Source of the DNA: Ottelia alismoides
Taxonomy: Eukaryota; Streptophyta; Magnoliopsida; Alismatales; Hydrocharitaceae
Direction of reading: 5' to 3'
DNA length: 64,000 nucleotides
Assembly (NCBI GenBank): GCA_037367405.1
Contig: JAZKJV010000600.1
Location: 1,674,001-1,738,000, forward strand
Shown: piece by piece, positions 1 through 10,979 of the stretch
Numbering within the stretch: the first letter of the stretch is position 1
Layout: each line of letters opens with the position of its first letter
The notes under the pieces: generated by a model
Told to the model about the DNA's origin: nothing
Seen by the model: only the letters and a program-made list of their open reading frames with translations
Database searches by the model: none
Position numbers and translations under genes: made by a program

Positions 1-112
1 CATTTTTTGAGTCTGTGATGTTTTTCTCCTCTATAGGAGATATATTGGCTTCGTCTGATTCTAATGATGAGGTTTACATGCCACCTCCTCCCACATCTTC
101 GTCTTCTCACAT

Positions 113-1966
113 GTGCATGTTGTCTCGCCTCTGCAACCACCACCGTCGCCATCGCCGCCTCCTCCACCATTACCGTCTTCCACCCAGTCTCATATTGTTC
201 CTCCATTACCAAAATTCTATTCCTGTCGACCTATATCTGCTCATGGACATCGTACGTCATCCAGCACACCTCAGATTTGTTCTGATAACATGATTTCTAA
301 TGATGGGTCCGGAGATTTGTCTGCACAGGGATCTTTACAGGATAATAGCCCAGAAGTGAATGATGTTGGCCATGACCTGGATTTACCCATTAGCTTACGG
401 AAGCAAAAGCGTACTTGTGCCTCTTATCCTATTGCCTCCCAGATATCCTTCCATCGTCTGACAAGGGACTTTCAGAGATTTGCAGTTGCTCTATCTACCG
501 TGGATATTCCATGGAACTACCATGAGGTTCTGAAGGATAGTCGTTGGCGCCTAGCTATGGAGGATGAGATGGTTGCCTTGCAATCACGTGGTACCTGGAA
601 TTTGGTGTCTACTCCCCCCGGAGCCTCAGTTGTCAGTTGCAAATGGGTATTTACTGTTAAACACCATGCGAACGGGAGCATTGATCGTTACAAGGCAAGA
701 CTCATAGCTCGCGGATTTACTCAGATCTATAGCGTGGATTATATGGACACATTCTCTCCAGTTGCACACCACTCTACTCTACGGATCCTTCTTTCAGTTG
801 CAGTCGTACGTGATTGGCCTTTATTTTACATCGATGTTAAAAATGCCTTTTCGTATAGCGATCTACAGGAGGAGGTCTATATGCAGCAGCCTTCGGGGTT
901 TGTTGCTGATGGGGAGTGTCAGCATGTGTGTTGACTCCATAAAGCAATATATGGCCAAAGCCCAAGGCTTAGTTTCAAAAGCTATCAGAATTGGTGGAAA
1001 GAGATCAAATGCAGATCACTCACTATTTGTGCAGAGGACACCTAGATGCACTGTTGTGATCATGGTTTATGTTGATGATATACTTGTTACAGGAGATGAT
1101 GTGCATGGAATAAATATGGCAAAAGAATTTCTAAGCCGTCAGTTTGTTACGAAGGATTGGGAACCCTAAGATATTCATTAGGGTTATAATTTGTTAGGAA
1201 TGCACATGATCTTGTGATGGCCCAAAGGAAGTATGTTATGGATATGCTTGTTGAGACAGGCATGATTGGTTGTCGACAATCCACTACTCCTATGGATCCT
1301 AGCATGAAATTATATAAAGATGATACATAAGAGGTTAACAAAAGAAGATAGAGAGAGATGGTGGGGAAGCTCTTATATATTATTATTACTAGACCTGAAA
1401 TCTCGTTTGCAGTGAATCGCATTAGTCAGTTCATGGAGCAGCCCCGACATGTTCATATGGATGCTATATACATGATATTATGATTGAAATCTTCTCCATG
1501 TGCAGGACTGTTATTCAAGAAAGGAACAACCCTTTCTGTCTACGTCTGACGTTGCCGTATTCGTTGGCAATTCTCTTGTTTCTTGAAAAAGCAAGAAACA
1601 AACAGCGGTAGCTAGATCGAGTGATGAATCTAATATAGGGCTATGGCACAAGCGAGCACAGAGATGATGTGGGTTCGAGCAGTACTGACATATTTGTATA
1701 TAAATATACCTCTGCCCGTGCAGTTACAATGTGATAATCAGGCTGCCATGTTCATTGCAAACAACCCTGCATTCCATGAAAGAACGAAGCACATTGAGGT
1801 AGATTGTCACTACACTAGAGACATGATTCAGAAGGGCCTAATTTTAACCTCACATGTCAGTACAGGAGAGCAAACGGTGGACATTTTTATCAAGACACTA
1901 CTCAGAGAACCATTTCAGAAGTGTTCTTCCAAGCTGAGCATGATTGACATCTATGCTCCATCTTGA
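113..1966 (+). pseudogene. copia pol remnant: reverse transcriptase and RNase H
   Basis: The first open stretch (113-934) has the RVT_2 entry motif SRWRLAMEDEM, then KWVFTVKHHANGSIDRYKAR and a DTFSPVA-like block. The frame is lost after FVADGECQHVC. The catalytic box YVDD is readable at 1068-1079 in another frame, followed by further breaks at about 1166-1640. RNase H resumes at 1643-1966 with CDNQAAMFIANNPAFHERTKHIEVD and ends in MIDIYAPS before the polypurine tract. Several frameshifts and stops make it non-functional. No gag, protease or integrase is present within the window. Confidence 0.88.
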
Positions 1967-1973
1967 GGGGGAA

Positions 1974-2105
1974 TGTAGAGATAATTCTATGTATTCTGAG
2001 TAGTAATCGCTTATTTTATTTTTGTCATGTCTATCTTATGTAATTTATTTACCCATAGGTCTCTCCTCTATATAAGAGAGCCTAGGGTTCCTATTTTTCC
2101 CAACA
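1974..2105 (+). repeat. copia-1 3' LTR
   Basis: A 132-bp LTR begins TGTAGAGATA directly after the polypurine tract TTGAGGGGGAA and ends in TTTTTCCCAACA. A TATA-like CTATATAAGAGAG lies in its second half, as in the related LTR at 44996-45153. No 5' partner is in the window. Confidence 0.82.
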
Positions 2106-2174
2106 AAAACCAAGGCATGGACTCCTTTACAAAAAAATACCTCCAAATAACATGGTTTTTCAATAGATATCAGG

Positions 2175-2853
2175 CAGTGTTCACTAAATCGGCCGCACGG
2201 GCCGCATACGTGGTCGTATATGCCCTTGCGGCGTGCAGACCGCACCAATTACTTGAATCAGTGCATTATGCGCCCTCCCCGCATATGTGGCCCGTATATG
2301 CCCCGCATATCCCGCATATGCCCCGCATACTGCTCCAGCATATCTAACTTTTCAATCTTCTCATTCAGGTCCTTAATTCTGTAACTCTGCCTCTTCATTC
2401 AATTGTTAGAATATGACATGCATTTCTATACAATTGCAATGCATTATACCATTATGTATATGCAATGTTTTATATTTTTCTCATGTATTATTTTCACGAG
2501 TATATGCAATGTATCATCGAATATTATATATATATATATATATCGATTGAGGTTTTGCTCATGCAGTGCATGTATGTGTATTGAAGTTTTGTTATTATGA
2601 ATCATATAATGTGAAATTTTTATGGTAAATGTTTTTTTGTGATTAAATATGAGGCAATTAAAAATATATATGCACACCCATCTAACATGAACCGTTTTTC
2701 TTATATCTTTTTTAACTCCACTTAGATACATAACTTCAGTGGTAATGTTATTCATAGATATTTTTTATTTTAAAATTAAAAATTAGAAAACCGCTTAGAA
2801 CCGCATATGCCCCCGCATACCGCTTAATCAGTATTCGGTGACCAGTCCGCATG
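2175..2853 (+). mobile_element. hAT-type MITE, right end missing
   Basis: About 650 bp is collinear with the complete MITE at 51013-51679: the same GCATATGC/CCGCATA-rich start, the same AT-rich core and the same near-end block containing CAGTATTCGGTGA. Its left terminus CAGTGTTCACTAAATCGG aligns with the terminus of the autonomous hAT at 52691. The last 25 or so bases of the family, including the right TIR, are not recognisable. No target duplication was found, so the right boundary is approximate. A (TA)n run lies at about 2524-2542. Confidence 0.72.
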
Positions 2854-3064
2854 TATAATTGACATAATCAAAAGAATAGCAATGATCATAAAATAGCAAG
2901 ATTTAGGGGCTTTATAGCATCAAAGTAATACCCAAAAAGAAAATTTCTTAGATTTTCACGTTCATGTATCTAAAGCCCTCTATATATGTTTCCCAATTGT
3001 CTCTTCAACAACTTCCACCTACAAAATACATTCAACGAAAATTCATAACATCACTACATTAACA
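2854..3064. other. intergenic/intronic AT-rich spacer
   Basis: No gene or recognisable repeat was seen here. It separates the MITE from the LINE tail. Confidence 0.5.
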
Positions 3065-3622
3065 ACAACAAATCTTTTTCCCACAATTATGTAGGGTCGA
3101 CTACATGGATTCTTCTTGGGTCAATCTCGGGCTTATATCCAAAAAACTAAGATCCCTCCGTATAGTATCTTTCCAACACTTCTTGAGTCGTCCCCACCCT
3201 CTCTTAGCCGGTTCAACATCCCAACACTCGCATCTCCTAACCGATACGTCAGTTAGTCTTCTTTGCAAATGATCAAACCATCTTAGGCATTTTTTCTCGC
3301 ATCTTATCCTCGATCGGAGCTACACCAACTTTCTTTCTGATTGAATCATTTCGAATCCGATCTTTACGTGTGTGTGTGTGTGTGTCCATACATCCACCTT
3401 AACATTTTCATTTCTGCTACAGTCATTCTCTGCACATGTCTATGGTTCACAAGCCAATATTCAGATCAATAGAGCATATCAGGTCTCACGGATGCTTTGT
3501 AAAACTTTCCTTTAATTTTTAAAGGAAATTTCCTATCATAGAGAACAGCAAAGGCTCCTCTCCACTTAGTCAGGCTACATTTATTCTATTAGTAACATCT
3601 CCATCAATTTCCCCATCATGTT
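3065..3622 (-). pseudogene. RTE-type LINE 3' end (reverse transcriptase C-terminus and 3' tail)
   Basis: The complement translates in pieces to the C-terminal part of plant RTE-clade LINE polymerases: DGEIDGDVTNRI, KLKGKFYKAS-like sequence, VAEMKMLRWM, LRWFDHLQRR and RGWGRLKKCWKDTIRRDL. It ends in the typical tail with GTAGTCGACC and a (TTG)n terminus, read on the plus strand as AACAACAACAAA near 3061-3072. Stops and frameshifts occur throughout, and a (TG)n expansion at about 3369-3385 interrupts it. It is a 5'-truncated dead insertion. The similar (TTG)n-ended tail inside the hairpin at 23136-23411 is related. Confidence 0.75.
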
Positions 3623-3900
3623 GCAAAAAATGATATAACATGCAAAGAAATCCATTCAAGTGATTCATAAACAAGCACCAAGTTTTCATGGCATACGGTT
3701 GCATATACCACCCTTATATGAATACGCAAAAGTAAGCTACAGTGCAGGTGTGTCGAAAAGAAGAAAAAAATATTTACATGGACACAACCATACTACAGTC
3801 AGACATGCAATAAGAAGAGATGACAGGGTTTTCGAGCAATCAAAAGTTTTTCCACTCTATCTTATAGAAGAAAAGAGAAATTATCGGGTTCAATCCTTTA

Positions 3901-4142
3901 GGCCCCGTTCGGCAGCCGGTTTACCGGCGGGTTAGGGGGGTTTACCCCCATTAACCCACATCTCCCTCTCTCCTCGTGGGCCCCACATCTCCCTCTCTCC
4001 TCGTGGGCTCCAATACAATCATATCACCCCAAACCCACTTCTAACCCACCCCCAGTTTAACCCTTTATCCAAACACCAAAACAAAAAAATGGGTTACCCT
4101 CTACCAGTTTAACCCGCCTTAACCCGCCAACCAAACGCACCC
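3901..4142 (+). mobile_element. Tourist-like (PIF/Harbinger-type) MITE with TTA duplication
   Basis: A 242-bp element has imperfect terminal inverted repeats: GGCCCCGTTCGGC at the left, and a right end that reads GGGTGCGTTTGGTTGGC on the complement. It is flanked by TTA at 3898-3900 and 4143-4145, the target-site duplication typical of PIF/Harbinger MITEs. A 27-bp segment containing ACATCTCCCTCTCTCC is duplicated in tandem at about 3957-4008. It has no coding capacity. Confidence 0.8.
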
Positions 4143-4639
4143 TTAGTTCTTTCATGGGAACAATCCAAAAGAACTCTAGCACGACCACAAAACACAAAAT
4201 GTCAGACCTCTCAAGAAGCAACTTTGCACCCGCTCGAGAAACAGATTTGTGCCCATAAAGAATCACACTTACTACATGGAAATGAGCTCCACTTGGCAAC
4301 ACTAAATAAAAATAATACTGTAAAGCACTCTAAAATCCCAACCAATACAGAATCAAAAATAATAACAGAATTCTGACTAAATGAAAATGAGTGCCACATT
4401 TGAAAGGATAGAATTGGGATTCAACATAGGCTTCCTCGTATGGCCCATTTGTTTTAGTATTTGGATTGTCATTTCACAACCACGCAATTAACATATAGTA
4501 ACCCGGGATCGAGAAGGTGCACCATGAGAAGATGATGCCAACTCAACTGCTGGGACGGTCAATCCCTAGCCATAGATAGAATGCCTTTAATTCAGCAATC
4601 GTCTTTGACCTGGAGATTGCTTCAGATCATATCTGACAC
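4143..4639. other. no gene seen
   Basis: AT-rich sequence between the Tourist-like MITE and the LINE fragment. Only short shadow ORFs are present, and no repeat was recognised. Confidence 0.45.
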
Positions 4640-4995
4640 ATTTGGTGGTGGAAAATACCGCTAAAGGTCGGGTTCTTCATTTGAGTCATGAGGTGCGATT
4701 GGCTGATGACTAGTGAACGATGTGTTAAGTTTTCCTTGGGCATTGTGAATGCCTACCAACGTTGCTCGACAGTTGTGGAGGATGTAGAGCATCTCTTCAT
4801 TGGATGCCCTACCACGAGGGAGGTTTGTTCTACAGCATGCATTGATGTAGTGGGTACCTTTGATCGGGATGCCTTTTCGAAGTCCATTGATGGGTTGGGA
4901 GTGGGCAATAATTCCATTAGGATTTGGGTTGCATTTTTTCTCTGGTTTCTGTGGCCATCACGGAGTGGAGTTATATTCCATGGGGAAAGAATATA
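4640..4995 (+). pseudogene. LINE zf-RVT (reverse-transcriptase zinc-binding) domain fragment
   Basis: The plus frame reads WWWKIPLKVGFFI, a stop, then MRCDWLMTSERC and later CSTVVEDVEHLFIGCPTTREV, ending in IRIWVAFFLWFLWPSRSGVIF. This is the pattern of the zf-RVT domain at the C-terminus of plant L1-type LINE reverse transcriptases: W-P-K-F, C-x2-C, E-x2-HLF-x2-C, then a W-rich RNxxIF-like end. It is truncated at both ends and carries at least one in-frame stop. No function remains. Confidence 0.72.
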
Positions 4996-5103
4996 GTTGG
5001 AGAACGTCTTACAACATGCCAAAAGCCTCCGTGACTTTTGGTTCTTGTAACTTTTTTGAGTTTGTGGATGTATAGAAGATTTTTTGGGTGAGCATGTACT
5101 CAA

Positions 5104-6169
5104 CAGTGTTGTTAAAAGCGAGAGGCGCTCCAAGGCGCAAGGGGGTGCAAAACGCCCGAGGTGCTAGACGCTCCCTAGGCGCTCGCCTGAGAAAAACAAA
5201 GCGCCATATATAAAAATAAATAAATTATGCACGAGTCTATGTAATATATGCACATACACACACAAGTATGTATGTGTAATTGTGAATATATGTATGTATA
5301 ACTTATATTTCAATCCAAGACCAATCCAATATTTTTTATGGGTGTGTTTACATGCACATATATAAATGTGTACGTGTACATGTGTGTGTGTATGTATAGT
5401 TGTAAATATATGTGTATAGCTTATATTTCAATTTAAAATCAATCCAACTTATTTGTGGGTGTGTTTATAAGCGTGTATATAAATGTGTGCATGTACATGT
5501 TTATGTATATGTATATGCTATCACCAAATTATATTTTACGATCAATCCAATATTTATTAAAATGTGTATGTATAATGTATGCATGTACTTGCATATGTAT
5601 GTATATGTATTAAATATTTGTGTTTATGTGCGTATTTGAATGTATGCGTACATGTATGCCTATATATTTACATACATGTATATGTGTTTATGTATAAGTA
5701 TGCGTACATGCCTATGTATACATGTGTGTTTTATCTATTTATATGTATATATATATGTATTTATAATACTTCAAGCTAATAAATATAGAGAAGAATATAT
5801 ACCTTTTAGTCAAAAAGTATATCTAATATTAGAACTAAAACATGAATGTACATGTATACGTATATAAAATAGAAGTGTGTGTAAATTACATATACATGTG
5901 TGTGCATATGTATAAGTATGTGTGTTAATGATACTTAGAACTAATATATATCTAATATAAAAACCTAAACATGAATAAAAATCACACAAAGTCGACAAGA
6001 AGCCTTACTTTTGCCTTAGGCGCTCAAGGTGTGCGCCTAGAGCCTCAAGCCAGGCGCTCGCCTAAGTGGCACCTGAGGCAAAACACCTCGCCTGGAAGGA
6101 GGCAAGGTGCTAGGGTCTCGCCTCGCCTGGGAGCCTAGGCAAGCGCCCGGAGGACTTTTGACAACAATG
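5104..6169 (+). mobile_element. 1,066-bp hAT-type MITE with exact 8-bp TSD
   Basis: Terminal inverted repeats begin CAGTGTTGTTAAAAG on the left and CATTGTTGTCAAAAGTCC on the right (complement). The identical 8-bp duplication GTACTCAA flanks it at 5096-5103 and 6170-6177. Both ends carry inverted GGCGCTCGCC/AGGCGC blocks of 100-150 bp. The middle (about 5210-5950) is TATGTATG-rich and includes roughly 120-bp tandem units sharing CTTATATTTCAAT. No transposase is present. ORFs of 60-75 codons in the middle are low-complexity by-products. Confidence 0.92.
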
Positions 6170-6821
6170 GTACTCAATGCCACATACCCTTTCCTTTAAA
6201 AAAACATATAGGCCGCACATTTTGTAAACAGTCTCCTAGTTGGGCATATTTGTAGCAAGTAAATCACCAAAATGGTAACTGCTAACGTCTAGCATATTAG
6301 ACATGGCAAAATCTTGCCATCATAAAATGCTTAATTACAAGATGTATACTAGCAAAACACACGACCAACCGAAATACCAAAACAAATGGGGCCTTCAAAG
6401 GCCAATAGTCTAGACCAAATACAAGCTATCATACTTTTTATATGGAAATACTATGCTTTAAAAGCACATAATGGAAGACTCCATCGACTACAAACATGGC
6501 ACATTACATAAACGTCGGTCACATGATCATATCACACCACACCATTAACCAATCAATCTTTCTATCCACCTTAGACTGGTCTAAACTAAAAGATGCACAC
6601 TCAGATTCATAACAACATTCCACTACAATAATGTCATGAATTTCCTAGCACATAAATATAACTTTTTTGGATCTACATTTTTCCAAAATAAAATAATACC
6701 AAAAAACGAGCTTTTTTGACCAGACAAAACGTACCCTTTGCTTATAACAAAATATACTGGGCAATCACCAGCGAAAATTAGAAGGAACTCAAAAAATCGA
6801 ATTGTTCTAGGATTACGAAAC
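6170..6821 (-). other. candidate COPA intron 1 (proximal part)
   Basis: It follows the splice donor of COPA exon 1 on the minus strand. No exon with WD40 similarity was found here or anywhere down to position 1. Confidence 0.5.
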
Positions 6822-7029
6822 CTCCAGAAACGAAGAGGGGCTGGGACGTGTGGAAATGGACACCCCTGACGGGCCCGTCGTGCTCGTCGAACCTGTCGAT
6901 CAGTGTGCCCATCCGGTAGTCCCAAAGTTGGATCACCCCGCTGTGAAGACTCGCCAGGATCCATGGCCGCTTCGGGTGGAAGCTCAACCCCTTGACCCGA
7001 TTACTCTTCGTCTCAAACTTCGTTAGCAT
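6822..7029 (-). CDS. COPA: Coatomer subunit alpha, exon 1 (N-terminal WD40 start); rest of gene not in window
   Basis: Reading from the ATG at 7029, the exon encodes 69 residues: [20 protein letters not shown] through [20 protein letters not shown] to SQPLFVSGG. This is the very conserved amino terminus of alpha-COP, the largest COPI coat subunit, which coats Golgi-to-ER retrograde vesicles. It covers the first WD40 blade of the propeller that binds dilysine cargo. The open frame also runs upstream of this ATG, but the family begins at MLTKFE. The exon ends at GGAG followed by a GT donor at 6821-6820, where the family's protein continues with DDYKIKVW. The 5' leader upstream (about 7030-7150) contains GAACCCTAAC. 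No exon 2 occurs in the 6.8 kb to the left, which instead holds copia, LINE and MITE insertions. Either intron 1 is longer than the window shows or this is an exon-1 fragment. Confidence 0.85.
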
Positions 7030-7330
7030 CTTTCTTCCTCCCGCGCTCGATCCGATCACGAAGCTCCAATACCTGTTCAGATCTGATCCGTTAGGGTTCG
7101 AATTCGATCGGGGATCTGGAAGCAAGGGGAGTGGGAAACGCGGTGACCTCGAGATCTGAGATCGGGGGCAAGGGATAGGGGAGAAATTGGTGCCGCGATG
7201 GGGAGGGGGTTTTGGTCACCGGCTACGGACTATGGGCGTCGGATGCGTTACTATGGAAAAACAAGGATATGGGTTTAAAGCGGGGATGGGTGTAGGGAGA
7301 GGGAGTGTGGGGCTGTTACGGGAACGGAGT
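7030..7330 (-). promoter_or_regulatory. putative 5' UTR and promoter of COPA
   Basis: A GC-rich stretch directly upstream of the COPA start on the minus strand, with a purine/CT-rich leader and an ACCCTAAC motif common in leaders of plant housekeeping genes. A transcription start cannot be assigned from sequence alone. Confidence 0.35.
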
Positions 7331-7635
7331 GCTTGATGTTTCACGCTTGTTGAGAAGGGGGGTAAATGATGGGATGGTAAATTGCAATGCATATGTTCGT
7401 CCAATAGGATTTTTTTTGTTTGGCCTAAATATGTTTCTTCAATGTATGGGAAGGTTTATTAAATCATTAAGGATTTATTTTTTTTTTGGTTTTCTTTTCA
7501 AAGGTTAACTTGTGATTTGTATAATTTGATGAACACCTGCTACTAGATGATTTTGAATGTTATGGCATTCATCGCCGCCTGTTTGTTGAAAAAAAATCAC
7601 CTAGGTTAAATGGACTAAAGCATGAGAAAGGCTTT

Positions 7636-7671
7636 TTCTTCTTCTTCTTCTTCTTCTTCTTCTTCTTCTTT
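7636..7671 (+). repeat. (TTC)n microsatellite
   Basis: About 11-12 uninterrupted TTC units. The poly-lysine ORF on the other strand is a by-product. Confidence 0.95.
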
Positions 7672-8139
7672 GCAAGCCCGGTAATTTTGGGGTCCTGGTG
7701 TCCCCTTTCATTGCATAAAGAAAAAGATACTATGATGTAGCACAGATGAGGCATATAGCATCTACTTGAAGCTTCTAACACTATTTGGTCAACAAGGGCC
7801 AGCAAAAACTACAAAACTAAGCACTACCTTTAGCTTCCTAAGTGCTCTTTCTTTAATTCTTGGAGTTCTCTTATTAGGCGACTCGCATTTTCTCTGAAAC
7901 TCCCAGTTGAACTCATAACCAGAAGACTTGCCCAAGGCTCACTGAAAATTATCCTCGCGATCATTCTCGGCCTCACTTTCTTCTACTGCACTATAGCCTT
8001 TTAAGGTCTCAATATTATTTTAAGGAATGTCCATTAGTTCAAGTGTTCAAAAAGAAATGCAGTTGTTATTGTTTTTGCTTCTTTGTTAAGGACCAAGGAG
8101 GCATAGAAAGATCATCAATGTCTTCTCTTTGCTCTTGCT
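7672..8139. other. no gene seen
   Basis: Unique-looking AT-rich sequence without recognisable coding or repeat structure. Confidence 0.4.
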
Positions 8140-8683
8140 TCTTATACAATTGTTACAAGATAATATGAGGAACAGAAACCCCACAAGAATGTTCTTGAAG
8201 GATATGGAAAGATCCGTAAACACATCACAGAAGCGTGACGATTGCATTGTATGCGATCGAAGCGACTAATCGTACTATTTGTTAAGTGCAGCGGAAATTT
8301 AAAAAAAAATAAATGATGAAACCATATGATCCCAGAACACTTCTTGGATAGTTTCATCTAACCACAAGTAAGATGTAGGATTACCTCTTGAAGCGTGGTT
8401 GCGATCGTAGTCTCTAAGCGAAGGGACCTCCAGTCTCAGGTCCAACCGGACGGAGGAATACTTGCGAATACGTTGATGAGATGTGATTTTCTCACAACCT
8501 AAGATGAAGATCCAAGTGATGGAACTTCTGATTTCGTCACACAAAATCTAAGATCTTCTTCAAGAGCAAGAAGCACTGAAGAAGGATGGAGATCCATAAG
8601 TAGTCAGTCCCGGCAGCACAACTACGTCACGATGACCATAATTCTCTCTATCATAAGGTATGGACGGGGCATGTACTATGAGA

Positions 8684-8722
<39 letters not shown>

Positions 8723-8960
8723 GCAAAGTGCTATGAAATAAGAGTTCGAGTTGTCTCTTCTTTTATAGTATTTTGGGAGTCCATAAATTCTGATTCATGT
8801 GAAACACAAAAGGCAACAATTGAGATTGATTTATGTTTCTGTTCAAAGGGCCATGATTTTGTTCTAAAAAAACAACAACAATTAATTTAAATTAAATTCA
8901 ATATATATTAAATAATCAATATAATTTAATTTAAACTAAATCAATTAGCATTAGAAGAAG
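8140..8960 (-). repeat. dispersed LTR-retrotransposon-like sequence, inverted copy of 45.4-45.85 kb
   Basis: The complement contains GCTTCAAGAGGTAATC, then ATGGTTTCATC and TTTTAAATTTC, in the same order and spacing as the plus strand at about 45705-45825. Both copies also carry a CT/GA microsatellite upstream of this block. This indicates two inverted copies of one unassigned repeat, probably the leader or U5 of an LTR element. No ORF in it has a recognisable product. Confidence 0.55.
8685..8719 (+). repeat. (GA)n microsatellite
   Basis: A perfect GA dinucleotide run inside the dispersed repeat. The corresponding CT runs are at about 45382-45425 in the other copy. Confidence 0.95.
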
Positions 8961-10979
8961 GCCCACTTTCCTAAAAAAGGGGGGACGGCCACCCTTGAGA
9001 ACAGGTCAAAGGCTGGTCATCCACCATCCATTATATGGATGGTGTTGTCTCTTCTAATCCTTTATATATATTTACAACAAATTTTGTTGTAAAAATCATT
9101 TAGTGTTTTGAGTTGATTAATTTTTAGTAAGTATAAATTACAAGATTTTTAGGGCTTAAGATTTTTCTGAGATAGTTCACATAATATTAGTCTTGGATAA
9201 TTTTATTTCCTTAAAATAAATTAATTTGATATTTATTAGAATTGATCTCCTTGTTTCACATAGTTTGTATTCATTATCTCATTAAATATTCATCTTGCAT
9301 CCAAAAATTCCAAAAAAATGTGTATCATTCATATCATCATTCTTTTCTAATTTTTGAACATTATTTGATTGGGCTTCGAAAAAGGAGCATGAATTTTGAT
9401 AGACATTGACATAGGTTGTTCCTTTGCCTCCTCAAGTTCGATCATAGGGCTTGCCTAAGCTAAATAAACATAAACCACTCAAATTAAATTTGATTATTTA
9501 AAATAAGTGGTTATTTTTTGATTTATTCCGATTACCCACCTACAACGAAACAACACATTCATTATTTTAAATGCTTAATTCACACAAAATTAAAAGAGGG
9601 CTTCTTGGACTCGTTAGATGCCACCATTGTGAGGGAGGCAAACGACATGGATTTTTTGTCTAGAAAATTAATGTTAGGTTTTTCATACACTTAGGTAGGT
9701 TTGACCTCCAAGCTCTCATTATAAATTTCCCAAATTTCTCTTTTCTGTATTTATTTCATTTTATTCTAGTTTTGAGAATTTATTTTCTTGTTTTATTTTT
9801 TCACTCTATTACACACTCTCTCTCTCTTATTTTTCGTGTGAGGTACCCGATGTACGTGAAATAGTTTTTACGGAACCTATGCATCCTCACTGACCGCTTG
9901 AAAAGTTGCATTAAAATTAAGATCTAGTCAAGTCATGAGAGAGCATAGTCTAGGATTAATTTCTACAGTTTTAATTATTTGTAGCAATCACTCATTTATA
10001 TTAGTGTCTGTTTGGACTCTTGCGTGTGTAACAAGACTTGAACTTTTTTGGTGGTGTGTCGTGGCCAGTTTCACTCTCCGATGAGGGTAGGTCCCGACTT
10101 GAGTGGTTTGTAATAGACTTGTCATATGGCTATTAGAGCTTCTATGATTTTATTTCTTACGCTCATAGAACCTAGGGTCACACTTTACTCTAATTGAGAC
10201 ACACATTAGATCGTTTAACTTACTCGAAATTCAAATCAATTCTTCCTAGCTAATAGAACTTTTCTGATAGATGTGGTTTTTATCAGTTTGCATTCATATA
10301 GAATAATTTTCAATTCTTGTATTGCATTCCAAATGGAGATTGCGAGGAATCATTGTAAGTCTTCTAACTGAGCATACATCATTTTTTCCCACGTGCATCA
10401 GTTTTTTTCTTGAATTTTCTCCTTCCTTTTTTGTCACTTAATATTTAAAGGAGATGGGGAGTGGACAATAGACGTGAATTTCTGCTCATCTAATTTTTAA
10501 TGACCACTTAAATAAAATCGATACTACTAAACAAGGTCAAATTTAATTAAACCATAAATTTGATAATTGTAGATGGAGAAAACCCTATCCTTGTACTCAT
10601 TTATCTTGTTGAGAGGTGAGGACATACACTTAAGGATAGAACCAAGCTCCGGAATTTTCTTTCATATCACTGATTCTATAAAAACGATTAGCTACTTCTC
10701 AGTGAGGAAACACGGGTAGCCATTTACAGTCTGCCATTTCTTACCATAATGGATTGTTTAAAGGACATTGTTTAAGGCTCTGTCCTCAAATAATGGATAG
10801 TCATTTTACGGTCCCTACTTACACCCATACTAGTTGAATGTAGGTGCAACTAGTCGTAGGAATTCGGGCTAGTCTTTAGGGACATACATGCACCTATCAG
10901 CTTGCATAAACATATGCAACACTTGAATTGACATCAATTAAAATTGACAAAATAACCGGAGACTCATCTGATGGATCCT
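8961..10979. other. AT-rich, no gene seen
   Basis: Includes a (CT)n run near 9816-9830 and sequence that could be LTR or leader of the gypsy element that follows. I could not find a partner LTR, so no boundary is assigned. Confidence 0.4.

Larger units (their letters stand above)
1..2105 (+). mobile_element. Ty1/copia retrotransposon, 5'-truncated by the window edge (copia-1)
   Basis: This is the 3' half of a copia element. In order it holds a Ser/Pro-rich linker, reverse transcriptase, RNase H, a polypurine tract at about 1965-1973 and a 3' LTR at 1974-2105. Domain order and the tract next to an LTR beginning TGTAG and ending CCCAACA are direct sequence evidence. The LTR resembles those at 44996-45153 and 35251-35430 (reverse strand), so all three belong to one family. 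If COPA (exon 1 at 6822-7029) is an intact gene, this element lies in its first intron in the opposite orientation. Confidence 0.9.

Noticed and set aside
2175..2860. Complete MITE with TSD at 2.2-2.85 kb
   Set aside because: The right TIR seen in the 51013 sibling is absent and no 8-bp duplication pairs, so it was called truncated.
5412..5867. Tyr/Met/Cys-rich overlapping ORFs
   Set aside because: They lie in the TATGTATG tandem core of a MITE and are low-complexity by-products.
7569..7805. Poly-lysine protein on the minus strand
   Set aside because: Translation of the (TTC)n microsatellite.
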